Source: Kalmusia sp. IMI 367209 (taxonomy: Eukaryota; Ascomycota; Dothideomycetes; Pleosporales; Didymosphaeriaceae). Taken from it: a stretch of 64,000 bases of DNA. Position numbers and translations under genes: made by a program. The stretch lies in the NCBI GenBank assembly GCA_027946365.1, contig JAPEUQ010000006.1, forward strand, positions 1,922,001-1,986,000, written 5' to 3'. Shown one piece after another: positions 1-10,356 of the stretch. Numbering within the stretch: the first letter of the stretch is position 1; every line of letters starts with the position of its first letter. Below the pieces are notes generated by a model. That model was given only the letters and a program-made list of their open reading frames with translations, searched no databases and was not told where the DNA came from.

Positions 1-1082
1 AAGGCTCTTGGATCAATGCAGCCACGTGCCGGGTACCTGGGTCCAGCCCTAAGTTGGACCGCTAACGATGGGTACCTTGACAAGTGGAGGCTGCTAGAGC
101 ATCAAGATAAAACTTTAAACTGCTGTAGGATGCCATTGCGAGGGATCTATTGGCGCCACTCTGCCGTAGCGACTGTGCCAGTCTCGTATTATAGCATGTG
201 AACACTCATTATCTGACCACTTCGGCTCCAAGGCATTGCGGCAGTGGGGGGTCAGCCATGGAGTCGTATTTGTTAAGAGGCCGTTTTTTTCCGACAAAAA
301 TCTTCAATTACGGGACGGTGGGTCCCTTTGATGTGTAGCAGTGCCGATCGGTATCCCACAACGTGGACTTGGGAAGAAGCGCGGATGAACCCACGGACGG
401 GTGAAGTTATCAAGATATCGAGATGGTGCCGCCTGCATGGACGATGGCTTGCGCAATGCGTATCAATCTCCTTGTTGGGAGATCTCCGTCGTGGATATCA
501 CGCAATTCAGGGGTCTAGCGCGATCTGTCGACTGTGCGCTTCGTTCTGTGGCTTGCACTAGGCCTGTCAGTTTCGCCACCGATTCTCGGAGCGACACCAC
601 CAGCTTGGATTGGTCGTTCGCATTTCATTTCTCCGTCCCACACGTCTTTCCCCCCAACTCAGGAAGTTGTCCGACGAGGACTCACATGACTCAGTATCTT
701 TCTCGAAAGTCATGTGACCTTGGAGGTCTGGACCACTCCCGTGGTTGAGGCGGGGGTACAGGATGCCTTGTCGCTTTATCATACTCTCATTCGCCGACTC
801 GCTTGGCTTTCTGAACATTGAACCTCGGTTCAGTACACACCCCCTTCGCACAGAAAGAGTTAGCTTGAAGGATCATGTCTGAACGTCAGGGTAAAGACAT
901 GGTCAACTTCAGGCAGTGTCTGCTTCTGGCACTGGGTGTTAGAAGGACTATTGGGTGCTGCAGATTCCTGAACCGAGCATTATAACAACCGGGAAAAGAG
1001 TATTGGGCGACCCGTCAAGATTCCATCTAGCACGGCATTCAGAAGTCATCTCGGCTACCTAGTGAAACGTTATCTGGAGACA
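1..1082. other. No supported gene
   Basis: Only short overlapping open frames occur here and none shows a recognisable domain, a signal peptide or fungal splice structure. The stretch lies upstream of a decayed transporter/acyl-CoA synthetase gene and may be old non-functional sequence. I see no repeat family or transposon ends. Confidence 0.5.
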
Positions 1083-2409
1083 ATGGCAGTGCCACTCCTA
1101 GCTGGTGCAGCAGGGACAGCAGGGACAGCAGCCTACCTGAACGCCAAGCACCACATTGCTCACGACCTCCGCACCGGCCGGGGGTGGCATCTATCCCACC
1201 GAGGCCAATGGGGCTGAGAGCATCTTGGAAAATCGTAGAGCTTGCGAGGACTTGAAGACGTAAAGCACTCATCTCTTCCAATCCAAGTCAATATGCCCTG
1301 ACCGCACTCGTTACTTTTTACACAGTCTACAGCCACACCACATTTTGGCACGAGGTTGCGCAAAACCGAGCAACTATCACCCAATACGTCGGCGAACTAT
1401 GCCGATACCTCCTCAACGGCCCAAAGAATGCGTACGGGCGGAAGCACTGCGTAAATTTGGCGTGGCGAAACGACATGCTGCACGATGTCTGAGATCCATT
1501 CTGCGAACGCTTCAGCATCCCCGTTATCAACGAGCTATATGTAGCGACCGACGGCATGGGGTTAACATTCAATAGAAACGAAGGCGACTTCACCAAGCAC
1601 GCTCTCGGTCTCCGTGGCGCTCTGTGGAACTGGCGCTTCGGAAACGGAGAAGTCAGAGTCAAAATGGACATCGACACCGAACATATCATGCGTGACGCAA
1701 ACGGGTTTGCCATGCGCTGCGGAACAAATGAACCAGGACAGGTAATTCACAGACTAGATTCGAACGTGCCCGTGCGCCCTGGGTACTCCAAGAACGATGC
1801 AGCGACCGAGAAGCGGAGGATACACGATGTGTTTAGCAAGGGTGACTTGTAAGTTTGCCCCCCCCCCCCTGCGACGACATGTGAACATGTGGAACCTTAT
1901 TACGAAACCTCATGCGGCATTGTTTGAACATGTGGAATTCGATCGTGAAACACAGGTGGTTCAAATCTGGCGATATGATGCGACAAGTTGCCTCAGGCTG
2001 GGTTTATTTCGTCGATCGCCTCGGCGACACATTTCGCTGGAAGTCGGAGAATGTGTCTGCCAACGAAGTCGCCGACGTCATTGGCAAGCACCCGCAGATT
2101 GCCGAGACAAACGTCTATGGGATCGCTGTGCCAGGATATGACTGTCGCGCGGGCGCTGCGTCCATCATTCTTGCTGATGATGTCACGCTTTCTACGTTTG
2201 ACTCGAAGAGCTTGGCCGAACATGCTAGACAGGTGTTGCCAGGTGCAGTGCCCCTGTCCCTAAAAATAACACCGGCACTGGAGTATACGGGGACTCTGAA
2301 GATACAGAAGCGTAGGTTGAAGACGTGCTGTACTAGTTATCAATTGGGAGTGAGCGATACGAGCCCTTTGGCGACGAACAGTTGCAAGGGATCAAGGAAA
2401 AGAAAGTAA
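1083..2409 (+). pseudogene. Decayed FAT1/FATP-type very-long-chain acyl-CoA synthetase / fatty acid transporter
   Basis: The remnant resembles fungal FAT1/FATP proteins, which activate and import very-long-chain fatty acids. The N-terminus survives (MAVPLLAGAAGTAGTAAYLN, 1083 on) but runs into a stop near 1215. The next homologous piece (about 1327 on, TQYVGELCRYLL) lies far down the protein, so most of the AMP-binding half is missing. A TGA at 1490-1492 stands where the family usually has Trp (context DV-stop-DPFCERF), followed by INELYVATDG. A probable intron starts at 1851 (GTAAGT) and contains a run of 12 C. The last exon carries the family hallmark DRLGDTFRWKSENVS and a fatty-acyl C-terminal domain to 2409. 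Internal deletion plus a TGG-to-TGA type change make this a pseudogene. Family assignment is secure; the exact C-terminal end is not. Confidence 0.8.
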
Positions 2410-3046
2410 GACTGACGCGAGGGAGAATTATGGTACTGGTTTGCTATCACCCTAGAATACACCACAAGACCTTCATCCATTGCTATCATCGCCCGTCCCT
2501 CTCCTGCTGCACATCCACAAGCTTTAAAAAGACGCCCTTCCTCGAATGTATCTCCATGCCCATACGCTGCTACCCGTCCATCAACCTCATCAGATCTCAC
2601 CTCCTTAATTTACCCCTACCTCTTCGTCACAACTAAGTCATTATCCGTCGCGATAAGGGAGCAATTTCTCCTCGACGATCCACGAAGAAAGCAGAGCGCG
2701 CTCGGTGTAGCAATCGTCAGTGACATTTCGGAAAAAGGCTGATCAAACAGGTCACACGTAAGAACAGTATTGACCCTCAACGATCCGTATCGGGTTTATT
2801 CACAGGTTGAGGAGCAGGGAAACATATCATGCATCAAAATTTACCTGGGATTCTCGAATATAGGGATTGCAGGCACTGTAATAGGTTGAGAGAATCGGCG
2901 CAGTCAGGCAAGGTGCGAACAGCGTATGATAACATGAGGCATAGGATCATCACTTATATTGCTACAGAGCGACAAGTCCACACGGACGTTTCTGTGTTTT
3001 GTAATATCACACTATCCACATGCGTTCGAAACGGCCGTAATACGCA
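2410..3046. other. Intergenic, nothing recognised
   Basis: This stretch separates the broken FAT1-like gene from the 3' end of VMA5. Short open frames are present but none has support. It should contain the VMA5 terminator region; no specific motif could be defended. Confidence 0.5.
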
Positions 3047-4438
3047 CTATACAATCTCGAATTCGTAATAGACGTACGGCGAGTACTCCTGATCGCCCAT
3101 GTGACCCTGCGCTTGCATCTCGTTGGTAAGACCGGCATCATCTTTCGTGACACGACCTTTGTTATCGCGGTTGAAGGCGTTGCCGCCGAGGTACGAGTAG
3201 TTGGCGTCAAGATTCGTTTTTGCCTTCTTAGCAAGTTTTGCATTCGTCTACGAGTTGTCAGTATGTAACCATGAGAACGATGTAGGACCAACTGACCTGC
3301 ACCAAACCACACACAAAATCCAGTGGCAGGCCATATCTCAGTACCGTCTCAACAAATACTCGCAGCGCAAGTACGTGTATCCAGATCATAGCACTTTCGC
3401 TGTATCCTGTTCGACCCAACCGTAGCGCCTCGCCCCATAGCTTCTTCGCGTCTTGTTCCAACTGGCTGGCTTCTTTTGCTTCCTCTTCCTTTCCGCCCTC
3501 TTTATATTTATAATCGCGCGGCGTCCACCGCTTCTCTCGGCACTTGTGTACAAATTCCGCCGAGTTCTTCTTGAACGTTACGACGGCAAACAGGGTGAAC
3601 TCATCGTCTTTGGCGACTTCGACGGCGGAGCGGGGCACGACCTTTTCGGTCAAGGTCTCGTACGATTTGTAAAAGTCTTTCGTGACCATGTTGGGAACAG
3701 CGATGAGGTGGGTATCAAGGTATTCAGAGTCTTGGATGATGAGGCGTGGATTTACTACTGTGGTGAGAGATTTGGTGGATAGGTTGCCTCTGCGGTGGGG
3801 CGTTAGCTCGAGGATTTCCGGGGAAAGGACAGGCATCCATACGTTCGTTTCCGTTCTGCGGCTGCAAGACTGGTCTTGGTCTGGTTGTACTGGGAGAACT
3901 TGGCCTTGACATCATTGTCTATGCCTGCTATCTCCTACATAAACTATTAGATTTACCATGCAAACTCAGATACCCTCAGCAAACCTTTTGTAGTGAGTCT
4001 ATCAGGTCCACGATGGGTTTATCTGCCCGGTACTTGATCTTGTTCCACTGGAATGATCGCAAGTACTGGTCTACGGGCTCTACACAGCGCGTCAGCCGCT
4101 TCCTCTCAATAATACGCTACTGGTAAGGTCCACACACTGTCGTTGATGGTCTTGTGTTGCTGCACGCGATCCTCGTCCCCGTCGAGAATACCGCGCAAGC
4201 TGTCCCCCACCTTGGCCACGACTTGCTCGCACGACGATTCGAGCTTCGCTAGGTCATCCGCCTGCTGCACCAACGCATCTAGTGTCCCGATCTTGAAGTT
4301 CGGTATCGCGAAAGGGTATGTGGAGCCATTGTCCCCGCCGATAGTGCTGCGTAAGGCTTCGAGGGCTTCCTCGGAATGGTTCGAGGGCGATATCGAAGTA
4401 GGCAGTGACACCAGCAGGTACTTGGTGCCTTTGGACAT
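3047..4438 (-). CDS. VMA5: V-type proton ATPase subunit C
   Basis: Subunit C bridges the V1 and V0 sectors of the vacuolar proton pump and is lost on reversible disassembly. Five exons on the minus strand can be joined cleanly (4438-4138, 4079-3985, 3934-3843, 3789-3297, 3247-3047), giving 393 residues, the usual family length. The start MSKGTKYLLVSLPTS is typical of fungal VMA5. Other family landmarks are FKIGTLDALVQQADDLAKLE (N-terminal foot), NDKPVDQYLRSFQWNKIKYR across intron 1, AERKRTGNLSTKSL across intron 3, YETLTEKVVPRSAVEVAKDD, and WIHVLALRVFVETVLRYGLP near the C-terminus. It ends in YSPYVYYEFEIV. Introns are short with CTAAC-like branch sites. It shares a promoter region of about 400 bases with the divergent GCV1 gene. 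Confidence 0.96.
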
Positions 4439-4840
4439 TTTCAGTGTGACGGATAGCGAGTACAGGGCGCGATTGCAGGGGTCCTCGGCGGTGATGCAGT
4501 GGTGGAGGTGAGCTTGGTGGGCTTGAGGGCAGCTCCAAGCTTGGGGCGCTAAATGGCTTAGCGGCTGTCGTCACCACGCGAATGGCAAGCTGCCGCAACA
4601 GCTACCTACAGCACAGAGTGAGATGGACCCCTGCAACACCCGTCCAGTGCGCATGCCTACCAACAGCGCGGGATGCCTTCCTGCATAGATCGGAGGCTGT
4701 ATCAAACAGACCGAGCTGAGCGACCGACGCCGGGGGTGCCATAACCCAATGCGGAAAAGAAAGTGTTGTGTCGGTATCGGGGCATTTAAGCTGGACCGTT
4801 AGTATCCGCCGGGCAGCAAACCTCACTCCTACACCGCACA
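4439..4840. promoter_or_regulatory. Shared divergent promoter region of VMA5 and GCV1
   Basis: The start codons of VMA5 (minus, 4438) and GCV1 (plus, 4841) are 402 bases apart with no gene between them, so both promoters must lie here. No TATA box or known operator could be assigned with confidence. Confidence 0.55.
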
Positions 4841-6268
4841 ATGGCTTCCAAAAGGGCAGTTCAGGTGCTGCGACCAGCCGTGCATGGCTTCAAAGTGTCC
4901 GCGGGAAGCGTCCAGTACGCTGTCAAGCCTCAGATCACCACGAGGAACCTTTCAGTTCGCGCCATCCGTCCCCGCAAGCTGACCCGGCTTTCAACAACCG
5001 CCGTCCGCTTCAGTTCGTCTGAGGCTTCAGAAGCCCAATTGGGAAAGACGGGCCTCTATGAGCTTCATTCGAAGCATGGCGCTAAATTCGTACCCTTTGG
5101 TGGCTATTCCATGCCGGTGCAGTACAGCGATTTGAGCATCGTCGACTCACACAACTGGACGCGAGAGAAGGCAAGTTTGTTTGATGTTGGGCACATGTGA
5201 GTCCCTCCTTCTACCTGTCTGCAAATCAATCCCTGATAACGTTGCAGGGTGCAACATGACTTCTCCGGGCCTGGTGCTCAAGCCTTCCTCGAGCGCTTGA
5301 CACCGTCCTCGCTATCGTCTCTCCCCGAAAACAACTCGACGCTCTCCACTTTACTCCACCCCGAGACCGGTGGCATTGTCGACGACACTGTCATCACGCG
5401 CCTACCTGATAGCTTCTACGTTGTTACGAATGCCGGTTGCAGGGAGAAAGACTTGGCGTACCTTACCGAGCAATTGGAAGCATGGAGGAAGGACTTCCCT
5501 GAGCAGACTGTGGAGTGGAAGGTCAAGGACGGCCAAGGCCTTGTCGCTCTCCAAGGACCCCTGGCAGCGACCATCCTCGAGCGCGTGCTGAGCGAGGAGT
5601 CGGCTGGCGCTCTCAAGACCTTGTACTTTGGCCAGTGCACCCCGGGCACCATCAAGGGCACTGATGCAGAGGTTCTGATCAGCCGCGGTGGTTATACTGG
5701 CGAAGACGGTTTTGAAATCAGCATCCCGCCGTATGCTACCGAAGCTGTCACCCAGTTCCTGCTAGATTCAGCAAAGGATGAGCTTCGTTTGGCGGGTCTT
5801 GGAGCGCGTGACACCCTTCGTCTAGAGGCCGGCATGTGTTTATACGGGCATGATCTAGATGATACTACCACGCCTGTCGAGGCCGGCTTATCGTGGATCA
5901 TCGGCAAGGACCGCCGCGCAAACGGCGGGTTCCACGGCGATTCAGTCATTCTGCAGCAACTTAAGAAGAAATCAGAAGGCGGAGGTGTCACGCGGAGACG
6001 TGTTGGGCTCATTATCGAAGGATCGCCTGCTCGTGAAGGCGCCGAAATCGTGAACGAGGCCGGCGAGAAGATTGGCAACATCACTTCTGGGTGCCCATCG
6101 CCAACGGCCAAGAAGAACATCTCCATGGGCTACATCAAAGATGGCTTGCATAAGAGCGGCACGGAAGTGCAGGTTGTTGTTAGGGGTAAGAAGAGGAAGG
6201 CGACCGTAACGAAGATGCCCTTTATCGGCAGCAAATACTATAAGGCGCCGGCTCCTGCGCCAAAATAG
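4841..6268 (+). CDS. GCV1: Aminomethyltransferase, mitochondrial glycine cleavage T-protein
   Basis: The T-protein transfers the aminomethyl carbon of glycine to tetrahydrofolate in the mitochondrial glycine decarboxylase complex, releasing ammonia. Two exons (4841-5196 and 5248-6268) give 458 residues. The intron is 51 bases and splits the Met codon of GHMVQHDF. The first ~55 residues are rich in Arg, Ser and Val with almost no acids, as expected of a mitochondrial presequence. The catalytic GCV_T fold follows: [48 protein letters not shown], and [20 protein letters not shown]. The C-terminal barrel domain includes [20 protein letters not shown] and MGYI. Length and all major blocks match the eukaryotic family; the reading frame is intact. 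Confidence 0.97.
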
Positions 6269-6663
6269 AAATCGAATCAGCATTTAATATTGCGTTACAA
6301 TAGCATTCACTGTCGTTCTCTTTTGCCCTTTTCATAACTAGGCAGCGCTTAACTTCCCGGAAATTAGGGTCTCATGAGTAAGTCAATCATTCTGGCTTCA
6401 TTGTCCTTGTGGGCGACATATTTTCGAAGCCCGCATCAGATAAATTTGCTGCACAGATTTTCTTCGACGAATTTGCTTTGACATACTCTAGCTCATTCGA
6501 TTTGCTATTATGTGCTTGGCATCGGCTCTTTATTGTGTAGTGACTTCACTCTCCACCCAAGCATTGGTTACCACCAACAAGCAACCACAATTATTGACCG
6601 CCTCCGCTCTACCCCACCCTAACACGTCTCAACGTTCGACTTCGCTCACATCACATATTAGCA
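6269..6663. other. Intergenic, GCV1 3' end to orphan gene A
   Basis: This stretch holds the GCV1 3' untranslated region and the promoter of the small gene at 6664. I see no further gene. Confidence 0.5.
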
Positions 6664-7204
6664 ATGAGCAGCGGCATCTTCATCATCGCGATTCTCCTGT
6701 TGATAGCATATAAGCTCCACCATCTCCGCAATGAGCTGAAATCCGATCAGCTTAAAGTGGACATCCTTTGTAAGCGTAGCAATTGCATGACTCATTGGAA
6801 TACCCGCTCAACTTTCTATAGCGACCGGCAAGGCCCTTTACAGCCACCAGTATCCCACCGGCAGGTTCGATGTCATCATGTATAAGTGCTCCAAGCACAG
6901 CGGCAAGCACTCCGACGATATACCCAGCTACGATCGCGCATATGGCGAGACTCATGCCTGTCTCATTGTGTATCCCGATCAGGACTCGGGTTCTTGGATA
7001 ATGTTAAAACGGGCTACCTATCTTTATGGTGATGACGCCGCTTTCTGGGCCCTGATACTTCTCTATGGGGACCTGCAGATTCACCTGGGCAGTCTTGTCG
7101 GTAGGCATTACACGTCATTTTGTATCTTGAGATAACCTCGCTAACGCAAATGGCCAGGGCGTATGGAGCAGGGCCAGGAATTTCCCACTGATGTTGAATA
7201 TTGA
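6664..7204 (+). CDS. Orphan small protein family, member A
   Basis: I do not recognise this protein and propose no function. Three exons (6664-6769, 6822-7100, 7158-7204) give 143 residues. The N-terminus is strongly hydrophobic (GIFIIAILLLIAY), suggesting a membrane anchor or signal, followed by a short charged helix. Intron 1 is in phase 1 inside the Ser codon of DILS-TGKALY, and intron 2 is also phase 1, with a CTAAC branch site. The core reads YPTGRFDVIMYKC, then ACLIVYPDQDSGSWIMLK, then AFWALILLYGDLQ. The same order of elements and the same first-intron position recur in the copies at 8311 and 54429, in the minus-strand copy ending at 53503 and in a broken copy at 7647. The last exon is inferred from splice signals only. 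Confidence 0.6.
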
Positions 7205-7646
7205 TCGGGCACACATATGCGTGAGTGGAGGGGCGAAGACATGTGATTTTCATCGTCAAGCTTGATACTCGCTTGAAAGCTATATACGGTCTTAGTTGAG
7301 AGCTCCGTAGTGGACTAGATTCTGCCTCTTGTTCTAGTATGTTGCATTCGAGTACAAGCATAAGGAAATTACGACCGTCTTCTTATCATTTCCTGCCTGT
7401 TACTATCTTATTCTGGTCTATTCTCTCAAATTTCACTGCTACATGGTTTGGCTTTCAACACAATGAGTCGATTACGCAACTTCAGTAGTAGCGCGACATG
7501 GACCCACTTAACCTACTTACGTTGAGAACGGACACTGATCACTACTTCCCCTTTTCCTTCACAACGATACACTAGATCTCGGTCCTACTTTCGCCACGAT
7601 ATATAAACCGTTACGATAGCCAACAAAGACGGCATCACCGGTACTA

Positions 7647-8080
7647 ATGAGATCGAGTCGCTCAAGAACTCTGCCTGTTCTCCGTACATCCACACGCGCC
7701 ATACAAACGCTCTCTGACTATGTAATAGCGAAAGCTAAGATTATTTGCGGTGGCGATCACCCCGGCGAAACATTCATAGTGTACACCCACAACTGCGTCT
7801 GTGAAGAGGATACGATGTACGTGCTTACTTAAACATGCATGTCGACCAAGGCGACTCGAAATGATTTCTGCATACCGAGCGGCGTGTAGATAAGGTGCGT
7901 ACTTTGCAGTATCTTGATTTGGGGCCGATGGGTACTTTGAAGAACGTTCATGAATGTGGTTGTGTTAGTGCTGAGGGGTTCAATCCAGCTAGATGGCGAC
8001 TAGGGAATGCGTGTGGGTGCCGAGTATCGAATAGCTCTATCACGGCGGGAAGTGCGTGGAGAGTGGATAGAGCTGCATGA
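7647..8080 (+). pseudogene. Orphan small protein family, broken member
   Basis: This looks like a decayed copy of the family represented by the genes on either side (6664 and 8311). A phase-1 intron can be placed from about 7683 to 7729 in the same relative position (VL-PKAKIICGG). It is followed by GDHPGETFIVYTHN, which lines up with RDYPNGEFDVIIHS of the next gene. Frame is then lost near 7805. The continuation in another frame contains a TGA at 7862-7864 (context GDSK-stop-FLHTE), exactly where the other members have their conserved Trp, and then VRTLQYLDLG, matching the final helix. A TATA-like ATATATAAA lies at 7600-7608. The similarity is weak per residue and rests on order, spacing and intron position. 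Confidence 0.5.
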
Positions 8081-8310
8081 GTAGAGGGTTCTAATAGTTA
8101 ATCAGATAGATGCGTGTGGTGTCAGGGGGTCCAACAGAGCGAGACTGCTGCAACGGGCCATGGCTAAGGCAGTCAGGAATGGGAGTCCTATGGTAGCGAC
8201 CACCCAACAAAAATCAACCAACACATATATATTTGTGCGCGTCCAATAATCTACGTCATTTGAGTCTTCTTCATCAACATCCCCGCACACGCAAGCTGTC
8301 TACACTCACA

Positions 8311-8746
8311 ATGTCAGGCACCGACATTATCGGCTTAAAGGCCGCCAAAAAAATCATCCTCTGTACGTTTCCAGCAGCCCGAGCTTAACATCCCGCAGAG
8401 ATGCGAATCAGACTCTGACTACTTCCTAGCTCAAGCCACTCAGCTCTACAGTCGCCGAGACTACCCCAACGGCGAGTTCGACGTAATCATTCACTCCCTG
8501 CTTCACTCGCGTCCAGGCTATCCTAGGGCCGAAGTGCAAGCCGCGCTTATATACAAGCACGATGAGGGTTGGGATGTAATTCTCCAAGGACAGGCCGGCA
8601 ATGATGCGTTCCAAGCAATGTATATGCTATTCGACATCTTGCAAGGGCTCCTACTTGCTGAACTATCGAAGAAGGTCAAAGAGTGTGAGGAACTTGAGCG
8701 ACAGTTGAGGGAAATAAAGGAGGAGAAGAACTATTTATTGTGCTAA
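8311..8746 (+). CDS. Orphan small protein family, member B
   Basis: Function unknown. Two exons (8311-8362 and 8430-8746) give 122 residues. The intron is in phase 1 in the Ser codon of KIILS-QATQLY, the same place as in members A, C and D. The core has YPNGEFDVIIH, then VQAALIYKHDEGWDVILQ and AFQAMYMLFDILQGLL. The last 30 residues form a Lys/Glu-rich coiled-coil-like tail (KKVKECEELERQLREIK) instead of the second intron and tail seen in A and C. No hydrophobic N-terminus is visible, so it is probably cytosolic. It lies 1.1 kb downstream of member A in the same orientation, with a broken copy between them, consistent with local duplication. Confidence 0.65.
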
Positions 8747-8886
8747 GTGGCGTTCGTTGCTTCTATTACGTACTACTTGAACTTTCGCTTGACTCTTTTA
8801 ATCCTACAATGATTCCGTCTGATTTTGGCACCCGTATCGCTCGCTTTCGCTTGGTCGAAGCCTTACTTTCTTGCCGTGCGGAGATA

Positions 8887-9420
8887 TTATGCCTCGCGGA
8901 TAACCTCCACGTTCATACACAATCGAAGTGATTGTAGTTCCAAATCGTCCAGTATTTGACCGACCTTCGCCCTTCGTAATGCCAAGTCATCCCAACAATC
9001 CAAGGTTGACTCTTGCTTCAGAGTCACGCGTAGGCTGTGTATTGAACCATAGCTCACTCGGACTTCGATAGCGGCGATTCCACTAGCGGACATCGACTCC
9101 GGTGTCCAACCAGGACTCTCCTTGGCGATGCTTACCAGTTCACGCAGGCGTTCGCTATGACTGAACCAAACCAGCGACTGGAAACCTCGCAAGAAGAGAC
9201 CTAGTCTGCAAAGGTCATATACATGAATCCCGTCCCAGTGATGATTGGTGACGGAGATTCGGCAGCATTGCCGCACAAAATACTCGGTCAATATACCAAA
9301 GTTTTGTTCGAGACATTGCACCATTTGGGGAGGTGTAACAATGAGTTTAAACCTGGGGAGGCATACTAGAGACAAAAGCTCCTTCTTGACAACCCGACAT
9401 GTAAACGCAAAGGCAAACAC
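8887..9420 (-). CDS. Uncharacterised protein, 177 residues
   Basis: I do not recognise the family with certainty. The open frame is intronless. It contains CLPRFKLIVTPPQMVQCLEQ, then ISVTNHHWDGIHVYDLCRLG. This is a pattern I associate with uncharacterised pleosporalean proteins that pair a short beta-rich N-terminal part with an Asn-x-x-Trp-Asp-Gly motif. No signal peptide or transmembrane segment is obvious. The start codon is uncertain and the first ten residues may not be translated. It converges on orphan gene B with about 140 bases between the stop codons. It could be a fragment of a larger ancestral gene. Confidence 0.4.
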   Translation of the reverse strand: MFAFAFTCRVVKKELLSLVCLPRFKLIVTPPQMVQCLEQNFGILTEYFVRQCCRISVTNHHWDGIHVYDLCRLGLFLRGFQSLVWFSHSERLRELVSIAKESPGWTPESMSASGIAAIEVRVSYGSIHSLRVTLKQESTLDCWDDLALRRAKVGQILDDLELQSLRLCMNVEVIREA

Positions 9421-10356
9421 TGGTTCCCAAAGTGGGTAAAGTGCACCCCTAGTAAAGTTCGGTAAAGTACATAGGAAGTAACGGTAGACCTGGTTTCGAA
9501 GTTCTATAAAAGTCCGTTAGCTTCACAGAGCCTTTAGCGACTGGGAAGAGAGTGTTGGTCCTATACATAAATCACAATTGAAGTGATGTGGACTTACCCC
9601 CAAGGAGCGTCAAGAATCCAGTGCGCGTTGGTTGGCTCGAGCTGTTGTTGGTGGTATAGCCAGTGACGGAATGTTCAAATGCAAGTACATCACATGCGAG
9701 TGAGTCATTGCGTTTAGGAGCATCGTATATGTCATGCTTGCTATTCGGAGGATCGTGAGGTGGATCATGCATATTGAGCTTGTTCTTCGTCTCTTCTGTG
9801 TCTGTATATTAGCATTCCTTCAGATGTAGGTTATTGAAGGCCTGCCTCTCTCAAGTTTAATTCCTAGGATTTGCAGCGATGAAAGTTCAATGTTCATCGT
9901 TGGAATGTATGAAGAGCTTGGAGCCTTGAGGTGAGGCGATGGCCATGATAAATGGGTCACACTAGTACCGATTTGGTATAGTGGTTTTAAAGAATCCCTT
10001 TGAAAATGTATTGATATACAAACATCATTATTGATCCGTGGATGAATGATTCCAAATTGTAAGATGCCTGATTAGCGCGGCGAGATATTGTAGGTTTCTA
10101 GTTCTCCCAATCATTTTTTTTTGCTACAGCAACATTTGCGACCTTGGAGCTGTACTCTTGACCATCAATTTCACAGAATCCGTTCGTCTTCGTCAACTGT
10201 AACTTCACTATTTCGATCGGCTTATACTAATTCCATTCATTGCCCTCTAATCATGATGTACCGCTCGTAAGACTCGAGTCATTGCTGAGAAGCGCTTCCT
10301 CCCGTGCCTTCCTGATGTATCAATTATTCCAGCCTTTGACCTAGCCAGCCCCAGCT
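9421..10356. other. Intergenic, nothing recognised
   Basis: AT-rich sequence between the 177-residue reading frame and the DUR3-like gene. Short open frames (for example 9572-9772 on the minus strand) have no supporting features. Confidence 0.5.
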
